Positions 10,899 through 22,436 of a stretch of DNA of 64,000 bases are shown here, piece by piece. The notes under the pieces were generated by a model that had not been told where the DNA came from, did not search any database, and saw nothing but the letters and a program-made list of their open reading frames with translations. Position numbers and translations under genes: made by a program. The number at the start of each line of letters is the position of its first letter. The first letter of the stretch is position 1. This DNA is from Combretum micranthum (lineage: Eukaryota; Streptophyta; Magnoliopsida; Myrtales; Combretaceae), in NCBI GenBank assembly GCA_024138025.1, contig JAMXBD010000112.1:930001-994000 (forward strand), in the 5' to 3' direction.

Positions 10899-13175
10899 CT
10901 ACATTTTCTCTCTCTCACTTCATTCTCTCATTTTCAAACTTACAAAAGGAAAAGCTCTCAAAATTCTCTCCCTCTCCACCCCTTGCCATGACACTCGCTG
11001 CTCCCCCCCCACACACACAACTTTCTTTTTTTTCCTTCATTGTCTCCTATTTTACTCTAAGTAAAAGAACTTTTACTCCTTCTAACTCATAGATCCTTGT
11101 AATGGCTAGATATTCTTGGATATTTCCAACTAAATGTCCCCATGATCTCTTATTAGGGACAAGGAAATATCAATACAAGAATACCAAACCATCACAAAGT
11201 AGATCTTGCATTTAAAAGAGTTTTCATGCCATAAGCTTTATGATCATTCATCAAAAAGTGTTTTGAACAAAAGATCTTTTATAAAAATGTAGTTTTGATG
11301 TTTTCAAAACCTATTTAAGCACTTGATATAGTAGATCTATCATTTTACTACTCATATTCATGTAGGCATTTAAGATCTCATCTTTATTTCGAGTCTATGT
11401 GCATTAATGGTCATCAATGCTTTTGTCTTGAGTAGATAACTTTGTTAGCATATAGATCTATAGGTAGATGAGTTAATGAAACCAAAAAGGAAAACACTCT
11501 TCAAGAAATGAGCTAGTGTAAATTCGGATGACTTGAGAAACCTAGTCTAAAAACCCTTTTACTAAACATGTATTTTACAAGAAAAATGAAGCCTATGGGT
11601 GATAAATGATGTTTGATGATATTTTTCTTGAGATTAAATGAGTTTTTACCAAAGGAAATATTTAAAACAAGAGATGAAGTCCAATAGAAGTTTTGAGTAA
11701 AAAGTCTTGTGGGCAAAATGTTGGGTTTTATTATCAGTTTTGCAACGGAATTTTTCTTTACAATTAAAACCCTAATTCCAGTATCCATGTGTTTTTGATT
11801 AGACACAAAAACGAAAATAAAAGTTCATGTTTTATTACCTTTTAGATTTCAAAAATGTATTTGATGATATAGATTTATAGACGTTGCCACGTTGCGAACA
11901 CCTCTACGGTATCCACACGATAATGACCTTGATTTGGATTCTCCTCTTGCGTGCTAGCGCAATCTAGAACGCTTCTAGATTTCGTTTCGAAGGGGCTCCT
12001 ACAGATACGAATTTCTCACACTCTATAGGGTTTCAAAAATTTCTTTTAGGTTTACAGAATTTATCTGCCGTCTAATGTGACGTCAAAGAGTTTAACCTAA
12101 AAGGCTGTCTATAGATCTATATATATAGACGTATAGGAAACCCTAAAGGAAACCCTAGAAGATAAATATGATGAGATATTTATTTAATATTTAACAAAAT
12201 ACATTATTTCATCAAATATTAATTATATGTCATAATCATTTATTATTCTTAAACCATTTAAGAATAATAAATATAATAATTCCTATAGGTTTAATTATAA
12301 ACCCATAAAATGAAAATATCAAATATTTGGCCTTGGGCAAAAACACTAACACAAAATTCGTAATAATGAATAGATGGTTAGAAAACACTAGTTTTCCAAC
12401 TTCAAAAATGTTATTTTCTTAAATAAATGAAGTCCTTAGGGTATAGGTAAAATGAATATCTAAAGTTCTAAGTATAAAATACATTTTTCTTAAGTGAATT
12501 AACTTAAAAAATAAATTTTACTAAATTCGGATTTTTGGAACCACCCTAGTGTAAGACTCACTTAAAAGTTTAAAAATGAAGATTTAATTAAAGAAATAAC
12601 GGGTTTAGGATATAGTTAAAATAAGGATCAATTTTCCCTTATAATAAATAGAATTTTCCTAAGAAAAATCCTTAGAATAAGTAAGTGTGACCAAGTGTAG
12701 CAAACTTACTTGTTAAACAAAAGCATGAAAGGGTTTCTCAAGAAAAAATGTTATCTACATTCTTTTAATCCAAAAATCTATAAGAACTTAGGCACCTAAG
12801 AGTTCATATCATGACATTCATGATAGATAAATTCATCACCATGGTATTTAGTTTCATTTTTCACTTAGGAATCTCAAGAGCATTCATGAAAATCGCATTT
12901 TTCGGAATCAACATAACCGCTATACAGATCTGATCCTTCATTTCTGAGGCTTAGATATTTTCAAAATTTGATTTAAAATTCATATTTAAAAAGCTCTTTC
13001 GAAGTAGATAGAAATCGATATAAAATTTGCGAAATTCCGACTTAAAACGACCAAGTTATGGCCATTTTAAATCGGGACTTCAAAAATAATGCGAATTTCG
13101 ATTTCACTAAGTTTTCTTAGAGTTTTAGTATCCTTAGATAGTAGAATACTTATTAGGGTATTTCTTATGTGAATA

Positions 13176-13223
13176 GGTGAGCCCGAGGATGTTGAATCCT
13201 TACCTCCGGATTATTATTACTAG
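13176..13223 (+). CDS. LTR acidic micro-ORF, copy A3
   Basis: Fifteen codons and a stop, reading GEPEDVESLPPDYYY, directly after an acceptor-like AATAG. Copies in A4, A2 and A6 have exactly the same length and differ mostly at third codon positions; for example the Leu-Pro-Pro codons are TTA CCT CCG here and TTA CCG CCC in A4. This pattern suggests selection on protein. There is no Met at the start, so the block would have to be an exon joined to upstream sequence or read through. A GAGTGAGT word, possibly a donor site, follows about 30 bp later. Function unknown. Confidence 0.45.
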   Translation, partial: GEPEDVESLPPDYYY

Positions 13224-13533
13224 AAGGTCGGCAGACCTATGGCGGAGTGAGTTTCTCTTCCCAATTCATTTATCGTATGTGCTTGATAATTAGTGCACTA
13301 GAATATAGGCCAAGTGAATTGAATATGTATGATGGGGAATAATGGGAAATTGTATGATTGATTGAGAATTCAAATTAAGAATATCGAAACCGAGTGATAA
13401 AGTCTGGTTGTGTAGTTAGTTAGGATGGATTGTTTGAGAAATTGTTTGATCACTTGAATAAAATGACTTAATCGATTATTCGAACTAAAGCGAAATTTGA
13501 TATATGCATATCATAATGGGAAGGAGTATTAGC

Positions 13534-13705
13534 ATTGGTTGGTTAATCGTGATCCACAAACGAGATAAAATTAGTTGGTTAATCGTGATCCATAAACGAG
13601 ATAAAATTGGTTAGTTAATCGTTATCCATAAACGAGATTAAATTGGTTAGTTAATCGTGATCTAGAAACGAAATAATTGTAGGTTACCCGTGAACCATAA
13701 ACGGC
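13534..13705 (+). repeat. Tandem repeat in LTR A3, about 38-bp units
   Basis: Four to five degenerate units contain GGTTAATCGTGATCCATAAA followed by CGAGATAAAATT. The same array is seen antisense in A4 (14519-14670) and A6 (45450-45578), with different unit numbers, so it is a feature of the family A LTR. Confidence 0.8.
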
Positions 13706-14518
13706 ATAAAGCTAGTACCGCAGTATTCGTTAATCTGCTAACCCGGGATGGAGGGCACAAGTCCATCCACATATGATTTCCGGATAGTCATATGTATGTT
13801 GTTCTCATGTGGTTGATGCATACACTTGCTTGTTAAATCACTTGTTTGAATTGTTGTGAAATGAATGTTATTGTGGAAGAATTCACTCACTAAGCTAGTT
13901 AGCTTACGTCTGTCACACCCCATAGGGTATCCTAAACGTAACAGCCCGCCACATACTAAATAAGACTCTCGAATTCCTTATCTAAGCCCTTCGAGAGTCT
14001 TATAAAGATGTAAAGCGTTCCTTTACGACAACAGAATACTTCAACAAATGGAGTTAAACAGTTTAACGTGGCATTCATTAGCCATAGATAATAAACCAAA
14101 ATGCATAATTTATATTTTACAAAATCTAAGGGGCATTCCCCCGCAAAAATAACATCAAGTCCATTACAATCATCCAGAGTCCTTTAGTTTCCAACGGAAG
14201 TCTATACAAAAAGAACGGATTAAACTTCTACGGGAAACTCCTATCTCTGGTACCGGTGCTGTGGCTTGCCTCAGCCTAAGCCAGATAAACTCATGCTGCA
14301 ATAAGTAAAAACTATGGGGGCGTAAGCTAACTAGCTTAGTGAGTAATAACTTCCATAACACAATTAATTATAATTCATTCAAACAAGTGATTATTCAAGC
14401 AAGTGTATGCATCAAACAAATAAGTTCAACAAACATATGACCAACTGGAAATCATATGTGGATGGACTTGTGCCCTCCATCCCGGGTTAACAAATTAACG
14501 AATCCTGCGGTACGACGC

Positions 14519-14670
14519 CGTTTAAGCTCACGGTCAACTAATAATATTTCATTTTATGGATCACGATTAACCAACAGATTCGTTTTATGGATCACGATTA
14601 ACCAACATATTCGTTTTATGGATCACAATTAACCAACATATTCGTTTTATGGATCACGAAAAACCAACCA
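14519..14670 (-). repeat. Tandem repeat in LTR A4
   Basis: Four units contain TTTTATGGATCACGATTAAC on the plus strand, the reverse complement of the array in A3. Units are 36-38 bp and spaced regularly. Confidence 0.8.
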
Positions 14671-15006
14671 ATGCCAATGCTCCATCCCCATCATGATATG
14701 AATGAATCCAATGATCATTGCAGTCAAATATACATTAGTTCAATTCTTTTAGGTGACCAACAAGTGTTCACAAACATTCAATATAAGATACTAGCTAATC
14801 AGTCAATAGTTTAACACCCGGTTTCGATATTTCTTAAGTTTCATTCCACGCATCAACAGTAGGCAAATACATATATAATTCCTATATACCCTATCATGCA
14901 TATTCATTTTTATCTTTGCCTACACCACTAGTGCCACTACATTACAATCACAATCATTAATTGAGATTGGAAGTAAAACTCACTCGGCCATTGGACGCCG
15001 GTCTTT

Positions 15007-15054
15007 CTAGTAGTAGTAATCGGGCGGTAAGGTGTCATCCTGCTCGGGATCACC
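15007..15054 (-). CDS. LTR acidic micro-ORF, copy A4
   Basis: Minus strand, 15 codons plus stop: GDPEQDDTLPPDYYY. It begins after TTGGTAG and is followed by GGCCGAGTGAGT. Compared with A3, A2 and A6, the LPPDYYY codons differ at most third positions while the residues stay the same. No initiating Met. Function unknown. Confidence 0.45.
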   Translation of the reverse strand, partial: GDPEQDDTLPPDYYY

Positions 15055-17785
15055 TACCAAGTAAGAATAATCCTACTGAGATTCTCATCATGTAACTAAT
15101 CCAAACTATGCACCTAGACTAGATGAATTCGGAATTCTCGCTATTTGCGGAAGTTCCGACTTAAAACGGCCATAACTTGGTCATTTCAACTCGGAATTTC
15201 ACAAATTTTATATCGATCTCTATCTACTTCGAAAGATATATCTATTTCTCATATTAAATTCAAGTTTTGAAAACATTAAAGTCACGGAACAGTAGGATCA
15301 GATCTGTTCCACAATTTCTCCAATTCCGAAAATTTGTTTTGCTTTTGATAAGAAATGTTCCTAGTTGATGATTCATGCATGAATGTTATAGGAATGAATT
15401 ACTAACATGAATTCCATGTAATGAACTCAATATATGCATGGTCATGATGATTTTTGATGATAAACCCTTAGGAACTCCTAATTGTTACAAAATTACATAA
15501 AGGTTATCTCTAAAAAGGCTATTCTTCTCAACTTTACATTCCTTAGGGTTTCTTTGATTTTTATTCTTGAAATTCACTTGTTATCTAAATAAAAATGAGT
15601 TCCTAAAGTCTATATTAATCATGGCCTTCATTCATGCATAAAAATTTCCATTTTTCATTTGGTAAATATGTTTTTAAACAAACCCCTTGTAAAAATCCGA
15701 ATTTTTGAAATTTCATTTTCTTGCACTTTCCTTTTGGGAAATCTTGTTTAATGCATTAAAATTTGAAGCTCCAATATATCTATTATATCAAGACTTCATT
15801 TTGCTCATAAAACATGCCATCTAAGCTTAGACACTAAGTGTTTATATGGGCATCACCCAAAATTACGAATTTGACTACACACCCATAATTCAATATTTTC
15901 CATTCTAACTTTACTCCTTGTTTTTACATTTCTATCATGCCTAAACTCACCTAAGCTTATAAAAATCATTCTTTCAAGATATCTACTACACATACCCTTC
16001 ATTTTTCATATGAAATATGCGTTCAAAAGTGATTTTGGTGGTTTTTAAAGTAGGGTTTTAATTTCATCCGAATTTCCAACATTTCATATTTGACAAAACC
16101 TTTCCTTTTTCAATGTTCTCGCCTTCTATATATGAATATCTACTATCTAACATCTCTATACATATACAAGACTACATTTTTATGATCATCAATGCATGGA
16201 AATGAAAATAACTCTATGATCATACATGTACATGAAGTTGTGGATGTCTAAACTTTAGATCTACTAAATATAATGCATGAATCATAGATCTCATGGTATG
16301 AACATCAATATATATACAAGATCTCTACTTTACATGCATGAACAAGATGATATTTCAACCAAAACTCTTCCAAATACTAGATCCACTTCTTGTGATGGCT
16401 TGAGATTCTTGTAGTAGTGTTTTCATGTCCCTTGCTCATGCTCATTGGGATTTAAATGAGAAAACACACAAGAATGATCTTGCCATTACAAGATTTGGGA
16501 CGAACAAGACTTAAGATCAACCTACCAATGGAGGATCAAAGGAGAAATGAAGGAGACTTGAGTTGAAATTGTGAGGGAAGAGGGAGGGGGAGCTCTCGGC
16601 ACAAAAGGGAAAGAAAGAGAGAGTTTTCTCTTTTGCAACAATTTGAAACAAGTAAAAATGAAGAGAGAGAGAAAAATATGTTTATATATGAAATGAATTA
16701 GGGTTTTAGTTAATAAAATTGAGTTAAAATAAATCAATGGAGGGGAAAAACAAAGGGGGGGGCGGGGTTGCGCCGGCCATCTTGTGTGTGTGTTTTGAAA
16801 ATTTGATATTTTGTAATTTACTAAATTAAAATGTAATAAATGTGATAATTATTTAAGAGACAAAATTTCTTAGAAAAGAAAATTGAAATGAGTAGTTGTA
16901 AGGATGTAAGAATAGGGTATGGGTAGTGTGTAGTGTAAGTTATACTTGTGAATAGTAGACAAGACATCTACTTTACCGGTTGTACTGAAAACACGGGAAA
17001 AGCTATAACTGTAATTTTTATAACTCGGAAAATTATAAAATTGATATTTTTGGAATCCTTATAAAATTACGGTTCTAATGAATATTCCGGAACGTTTTTC
17101 TGAATCCGTGGTCCGAGGCACGCTTTTTCGTAATCGAGCTCGGGAAGGCCCGAAATTGAAAATTTCCCGAATTTAAAACTTTCAAAGGTTTAAAATGTAC
17201 TTTAAAACAATAATTCAACTTCACTTACTTTATAAAATTTCTTTTATTATGAAACCGAAGGAAAGCCGGATTTAGGGTTCCTAGGCTTCTTCCACTGGAC
17301 TCAAACTGGACCGGGTTAGGGTTTCGCTTCCAACTCCCGCGGTTTTTTAACTACAGAGAATACCGAGGTTTACAACGTCCCTACAGTTTCTTCCTTTTGC
17401 AGCTACCCAATTTGTGGCTTAGGCAGCATGACCCGACTGTGCAGGTATAGGAGCTAGGAGTTTCCCTTAGAAGTTAAATTTCTGTTTAGACTTCCATAGG
17501 AAACTTTTAAGACTTTGGATGACTGTATAAGGCCATTAACTATTCTTTTGCGGGGGAATGCCCCTTAGTAAATGTAATATTTATTTATGTCTCATGAGTT
17601 ATATCCTACTGCTAATGTATGCCAAGTTAAGCTTTTATCTCCATTCGGATTTGTACTCTATTGTCGTAAAGGTACACCTTACATCTATACGAGACTCTCG
17701 AAGGACTAAGGCGGTAATTCGGGAATCTTATATAGTATGTGGAGGACTGTTACGTATAGGGTATCCTATGGGGCGTGACATAATA

Positions 17786-20700
17786 TATGTATATCATCAA
17801 GACTTCTTTTTAAAAGAATCAAAGGTGATTTTCAAAAGTTATTTTCAAAATAAAAATCTTATTTTCGGATTTAGGTCAAGAGATATTTTAAAAACATGTT
17901 TTCCAACTCAAAAATGGAATTTTTATTCAAGATATGAAGGGCACTTAGGATAGGATATGTAAGGAATGGATTTTCATAAGTTTAGATAGATTTTATCAAA
18001 AGATATGTCCAAAAAAAATTTTTGTAAATTCGGATCCCAACTAAGACCAATTTTGAAAACCTATTTTTCAACTTCAAAACAAGACTTTTATTAAAGAAAT
18101 GGAAGCCTTAAGGGGTAGGTTTGATTATAAAATGGTTTTCGAAAGACTAAATGAGTTTTACAAAGAAAACAAGCTCAAATAAATTTCTCAAAATTCGGAT
18201 TTGAAAATAGCCACAATTCAAACACCTATTTCCAAATGCCAAAATGATAATTTTGATAGGAAAATGGAGGTCCTAGGGAATATATATAATAAAGACCAAG
18301 TTTTGACAAGTATAAGAGAGATTTATCAAAATATAAATCTAGAATAACAAATGGTTTCCAAGAATAGGATAAACAATGTTTTCATTCTTCAAAATTTTGT
18401 AAAATTCGTACTTAGGTAAACCACCTATTTAAAAACCTATTTTCTAACCCCAAAATGAAGTTTTTGTTGAAATAATGAAGGTGATGGTTATATAGGTCAT
18501 CAAGGTTGAATTTTGTTAAAAGCAAATATGATTTTACAAGAAGAAAAACTATTTTTCTTAAGTCTAGTAAAATTCAAAGATTTACAAAGTAAAGGTTTTC
18601 AAAAAGAATTCTTGGTACTATATGTATACATATAGGTAGATCATCTCATAACCTTCATAACAATAGCTTGTAGGTAATACATATATGCATGATGCATTGT
18701 AGAGATAAAGTATGAAAATTGAGTTTATCCAAAATTTGTAAATTCGGATGATTTCAAAGCCATGCCTTAAAAACTCATTTACCAATTCCAAAACTTGTGT
18801 TTTATATGAAAAATGAGGAGTTTAGGTCATAGGTATCATCAAGTAATGATTTTGATAAATTAAGATAGGAGTTGATAAGAAAAATATATAGAATAAAGAG
18901 TAGAAATGAAGTAGGAAAATTTTGAGCTGTTGTCATTTTAAGAAATTCGTAATAATGGAGTAATGGCATGAAAACCTATATTTTCCAAACTCAAATTAGA
19001 AGTTTCATCAAAGAAAAGAATTCCTTAGTGGCTAGGCATGTTTGAGCCTTAATTTTCTATATATCAAATGATTTTTACTTAAAGGAATCACCACAAAAAC
19101 AATTGTTACAAAATTCGGATTTTGAAATCAACCCTACTTGAAAACATGTTTACAAAGTGTAAAATGAAAATTTTTATGTAGAAATGAAGGTCATAAGTAA
19201 CATATATAATGAAGACTCAATTTTAACAAAAATAATTATTTTTTCTTAAGTAATAAACTCAAAACAAATGGAAATGATCAAAGTTAGAAAACTAGATTTT
19301 TCATAAGTAGTTGTTATTATGGTCTAGCAAAATAAAAAGTTATAAAATCTTCCTTTAGCAAAAATCATCAAGATCATGCATACATTAAGCTCATCTCATG
19401 TTATTCATGTTAGGAAATCATTCATATTGCATGTATAGCTAATTTATATAGTAGGAACATTACAAATATTTACGAAACTATTTTTTAGAATTGGAATTTG
19501 CCATTGTTCTGATCTGATCCGATATTTTCGAAGCTTCAAAGTTTTCAAAACTTAAAAATAATATTAGAATTAGATAGGTCTTTCGAAGTAGACAGAAATC
19601 GATATATAATTTGCGAGATTCCGAGTTAAAATGACCAAGTTATGGCCGTTTTAAGTTGGAATTCCCGCTTAAGACGAGAATTACGAATTTGATAGTTCGT
19701 ATAAAATTGTTTGAATTAGTTTGAGTTGAAATACTTATTAGAGTATTTCTTCCTTTTTAGGTGACCCCGATATCGATGATTCCTTACCACCAGATTACTT
19801 GTACTAAAAGACCGGTGATTTAATGGCCGAGTGAGTATTACTTCCGATTTCATTTATTGTATGTGATTGTAATAATAGCTGCACTAGATATTTGGTAAAG
19901 ATAAAATGGATACGCATGATGGGGACAAATGGGGACTATGTATGCTTGTTGTTGATATGAGAAATGGAATGTAAGAATATTGAAGCCGAGTGATTAACTA
20001 TTGTTTGTATAGATGAATTAGAATTGATTGTCTGTGATTATTGATTTATCACTTAAAAGAATTGGTATAATTGATTATTCGGAATTGAAGATGAAATTGA
20101 ACTCATTCATATTACGATGGGGATGGAGCATTAGCATTTGTTGGTTTATCGTTGAACCTTAAACGATTTTCTAGTTTATAGTTGTTCGTAAGCTGAAACG
20201 GTCTCGATTCGTACCGTGGGATTCGTTAATCTGCTAACCTGGGATGGAGGGCGCAAGTCCATCCACATATGATTTCCGGCAGGTCATATGTTTGTTGAAT
20301 TCACTTGTTTGATGCAAATCACTTGTCTGACTAATCACTTGATTGTATGATGTGTTATAAATGCAATCCTGGAAGTTCTTACTCACTAAGCTAGTGTAGC
20401 TTATACCCCAATAATTGTTTAAATGAACAGGTTATCTCAAGAATGCTAAGTGGAGACTGTGATGGTTGGAGCCGAGAATGACTTTGGGATTTCGGCAAAG
20501 AATAAGAATGTTTGAAGTTATTAGCTAGGTTTTATGATTTGCCTTGTAATAGTTTATGTATGAAAGTTTGTGGATGAATGTAATTGAAGTTTAGTGATTT
20601 GTATCTGAAGTATAGTGAATTGTATTTCCTTTACATTGTTACTTAAGTGTATCAATATAAAATGTATCTCTCCAATGTGTCTCCTCTATGTGTTAGATGC

Positions 20701-20807
20701 CTTGTACATAGTATGGAAGCCTTCGCATGATTGAGGCAGTCATTGCTAGGCTTTAATATTGTGTACGGCGGACTGCCACGTTTAGGATACCCCTTTAGGG
20801 CGTGACA
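17786..20807 (+). mobile_element. Family A LTR A2, right part
   Basis: This continues the fragment at 9968-10191 after the A3 insertion. It ends TTTAGGGCGTGACA at 20807, the family A LTR 3' end, followed by GTTTAGTTGGTATCA, which matches the start of the family A interior (spacer plus primer site, compare 6311-6332). So this was a 5' LTR of a complete element. The primer site is cut after TGGTATCA, and antisense Athila-like sequence follows at 20823. It carries the micro-ORF copy at 19760-19807. It is internally rich in diverged short motifs such as AAAATTCGGAT, typical of this LTR family. Confidence 0.85.
19760..19807 (+). CDS. LTR acidic micro-ORF, copy A2
   Basis: Fifteen codons plus stop: GDPDIDDSLPPDYLY, preceded by the acceptor-like TTCCTTTTTAG and followed by GGCCGAGTGAGT. 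Same length as the other family A copies. The codons for LPP are TTA CCA CCA, different from every other copy. Confidence 0.45.
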   Translation, partial: GDPDIDDSLPPDYLY

Positions 20808-20814
20808 GTTTAGT

Positions 20815-20822
20815 TGGTATCA
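20815..20822 (+). other. Truncated tRNA-Met primer site after LTR A2
   Basis: TGGTATCA lies eight bases after the LTR end and then the sequence changes to antisense Athila-like gag. This is a rearrangement breakpoint inside the primer site. Confidence 0.65.
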
Positions 20823-21552
20823 TTTTTAGTTTCCTTTTGCTTTTCAGACTGATTTTCTTTCTCATAATTTTCTTTTTCATTCGATTTTTCTCTCTTAACT
20901 TCCTACTCTTGTTCTTGCTCTCTCCTATTCCTTTTCTTCTTTCTCCTTCCTCTACAACTCTCTCCCACTCCTCAGCATAATAGCATGTACCCATCTTGAA
21001 TTCTTTCTCTAAGTATTTCCACAACATTGTTCATTTGTATCTCCGGGTTCTTGAGCAAGTTGGCATGACTCTTCATCACTAGTTTAGTCTGTTGGTAGTG
21101 GTGTTTAGAGTTTTTGATGAAGGAAAAGAATAGCTCTTCCATGCAGGAATTCTGCTGATAAACACCATAGTAGGGGTATCCTTGTTGCACATTTTGGCAT
21201 AGATGACACGAAATTAATTGCTGCTCATAGCTCCAGTGTTCCTTCAGGTAAGTTTGCATAAAATAATAACCAATCATTTCAAAGGGATTGCAATAGCGGG
21301 GTTGATTACATGAAACAAATCCCCCTCTCGAATTCCGTTCTCCTAACAACTCCTCGATTTATTGAGCTAATCTATTTACTTCTTGTTCCATTTCTAAATG
21401 AAATAAACAAAACAAAAACAAAAGTGCTGATCATAGAGAAATAAGTAAAACTAAACTATATAAAAGATTATATGCAAAAGTGGCAAGAATAATAGAGTTA
21501 AAGCTTTTAGGTAGTGCCCTGTTGAGCTTCATTTACATGAATTCAACACTGA
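20823..21552 (-). pseudogene. gag: Athila-like gag/ORF remnant
   Basis: Minus-strand frames 21349-20972 and 21027-20782 (its last codons cross the junction) give a stretch with SCMEELFFSFIKNSKHHYQQ, followed by ANLLKNPEIQMNNVVEILRE. This resembles the conserved gag segment of Athila-type elements, where a leading SLEELL-like motif precedes a helical 'interactions with gag' region. After it comes a highly basic Lys/Arg/Glu-rich tail. It lies next to a degenerate tRNA-Asp primer site on the same strand, which supports the assignment. There is one frame change and only the N-terminal part of the element interior remains. The rest, with the 3' LTR, is missing at the 20822/20823 junction. Confidence 0.55.
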
Positions 21553-21570
21553 TGCTCGAAAACGGTGCCA
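21553..21570 (-). other. Degenerate primer binding site, tRNA-Asp type
   Basis: The minus strand reads TGGCACCGTTTTCGAGCA. Thirteen of 18 positions match TGGCGCCGTTGCCGGGGA, the site common to Athila and related plant elements. The plus-strand context GTGCCAAAAAAACTTGG is also typical of the LTR/primer boundary in this lineage. Confidence 0.7.
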
Positions 21571-21728
21571 AAAAAACTTGGTTGGTTTGTTGAGTTGAAA
21601 ACATTTAAGAACATGAAGTTGAGGTTTTCAAAAATTTATAAAACTAATAAGTTTTGTTCAACTTTGGCCGCAACTACCAATATTAGACAAGTGCACCTAC
21701 TAAAGTAGCATAAAAAATATTAGATTAT
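21571..21728 (-). mobile_element. Athila-like 5' LTR, 3' end portion
   Basis: This is the part of the minus-strand LTR next to the primer site. It contains CGCAACTACC and AAGTGCACCTACTAAAGTAG, which resemble the widely seen plant LTR words CGCACAACTAACC and AAGTGCACTGGGTCGTC. It is interrupted at 21728/21729 by LTR A5 and resumes at 52966. Confidence 0.65.
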
Positions 21729-22428
21729 TGTAAACCCTTAGAATTTAACGATAACTTTCATGCATAAACCCTAGAATTGGAAGTCAAATTAAAACCCTAA
21801 AGGTCAACTAGATCAACAACAAGCCTTAGTGAATCTAGATCTGGTAATCCCGCATGTGAAACCTAAAAACAATAAAAATGAGATAATCTTGGATTGTAGT
21901 CCGAAATAATGTGTTATAGCCTAAAAAGATCATATTCGCTAAAAATTCACTAGTTTCGGACTCGAACAAGATCAGTTTCTAAAATTTGGATACTAGTACA
22001 CAAAATGGTAAAAATATATTGATAATATATTTAGACTCGTAAAAAGATGAGGAATCATAAAATATCAGTTACAAAACTTTTTAGCTTCTAAAAATATCAT
22101 ATATAGCTTGGTAACGTGTATTTTTCATACTAACAGTATTTAATTTGTCTTATTACTATTCAATTACTATTTATTATTATTAATTTATCTCTACTTTTTC
22201 TTACTACCTATTCTTACATTTTACATACCTACTCTTACAATTTCTTTTCCCATAAAAACTTTACACCACATATTACTAAACTTCTATTATACTTTTCTTC
22301 TAAAATTATTTTTTTTACTCTCTCTTCTCCCTTCCATCTTGTAGCATTGACCACACCTCTCTCGCCCACTCAAATTCATATTCTTTTTTCAATTCATTTT
22401 ATTACAACAAATTCCCTTAGTATTTCTC

Positions 22429-22436
22429 TATAAATA
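22429..22436 (+). promoter_or_regulatory. TATA box of LTR A5
   Basis: TATAAATA lies in TTCTCTATAAATACCACC, the equivalent position to the TATA box in LTR A3. Confidence 0.6.

Larger units (their letters stand above)
13911..17374 (-). mobile_element. Solo LTR A4 (family A, antisense inside A3)
   Basis: This 3464-bp LTR lies on the minus strand, from TGTAAACCTCGGTATTC at 17374 to GGGTGTGACA at 13911. It is flanked by the duplication ACGTC (13906-13910 and 17375-17379), so the borders are exact. No interior or primer site is present. The 3' terminal inverted repeat TGTCAC...GTAACA is kept at 13911-13943. A G-rich run lies near 16755 and an acidic micro-ORF at 15007-15054. It interrupts A3 about 400 bp before A3's 3' end. 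Confidence 0.95.
10192..17780 (+). mobile_element. Solo LTR A3 (family A, plus), split by A4
   Basis: The LTR begins TGTAAACCCCGG at 10192 and ends GGGCGTGACA at 17780. It is flanked by the 5-bp duplication TAATA (10187-10191 and 17781-17785). No interior is present, so it is a solo LTR. Removing A4 and one ACGTC leaves about 4.1 kb. A 30-nt run of C lies at 10789-10818, a TATA box at 10891-10898, a repeated GGTTAATCGTGATCCATAAA block at 13534-13705, and an acidic micro-ORF at 13176-13223. It sits inside A2, an LTR of the same family and strand. Confidence 0.9.

Noticed and set aside
17558..17953. 131-codon ORF across the right border of LTR A3
   Set aside because: It spans the LTR end, the target duplication and unrelated A2 sequence, so the frame is created by the insertion.
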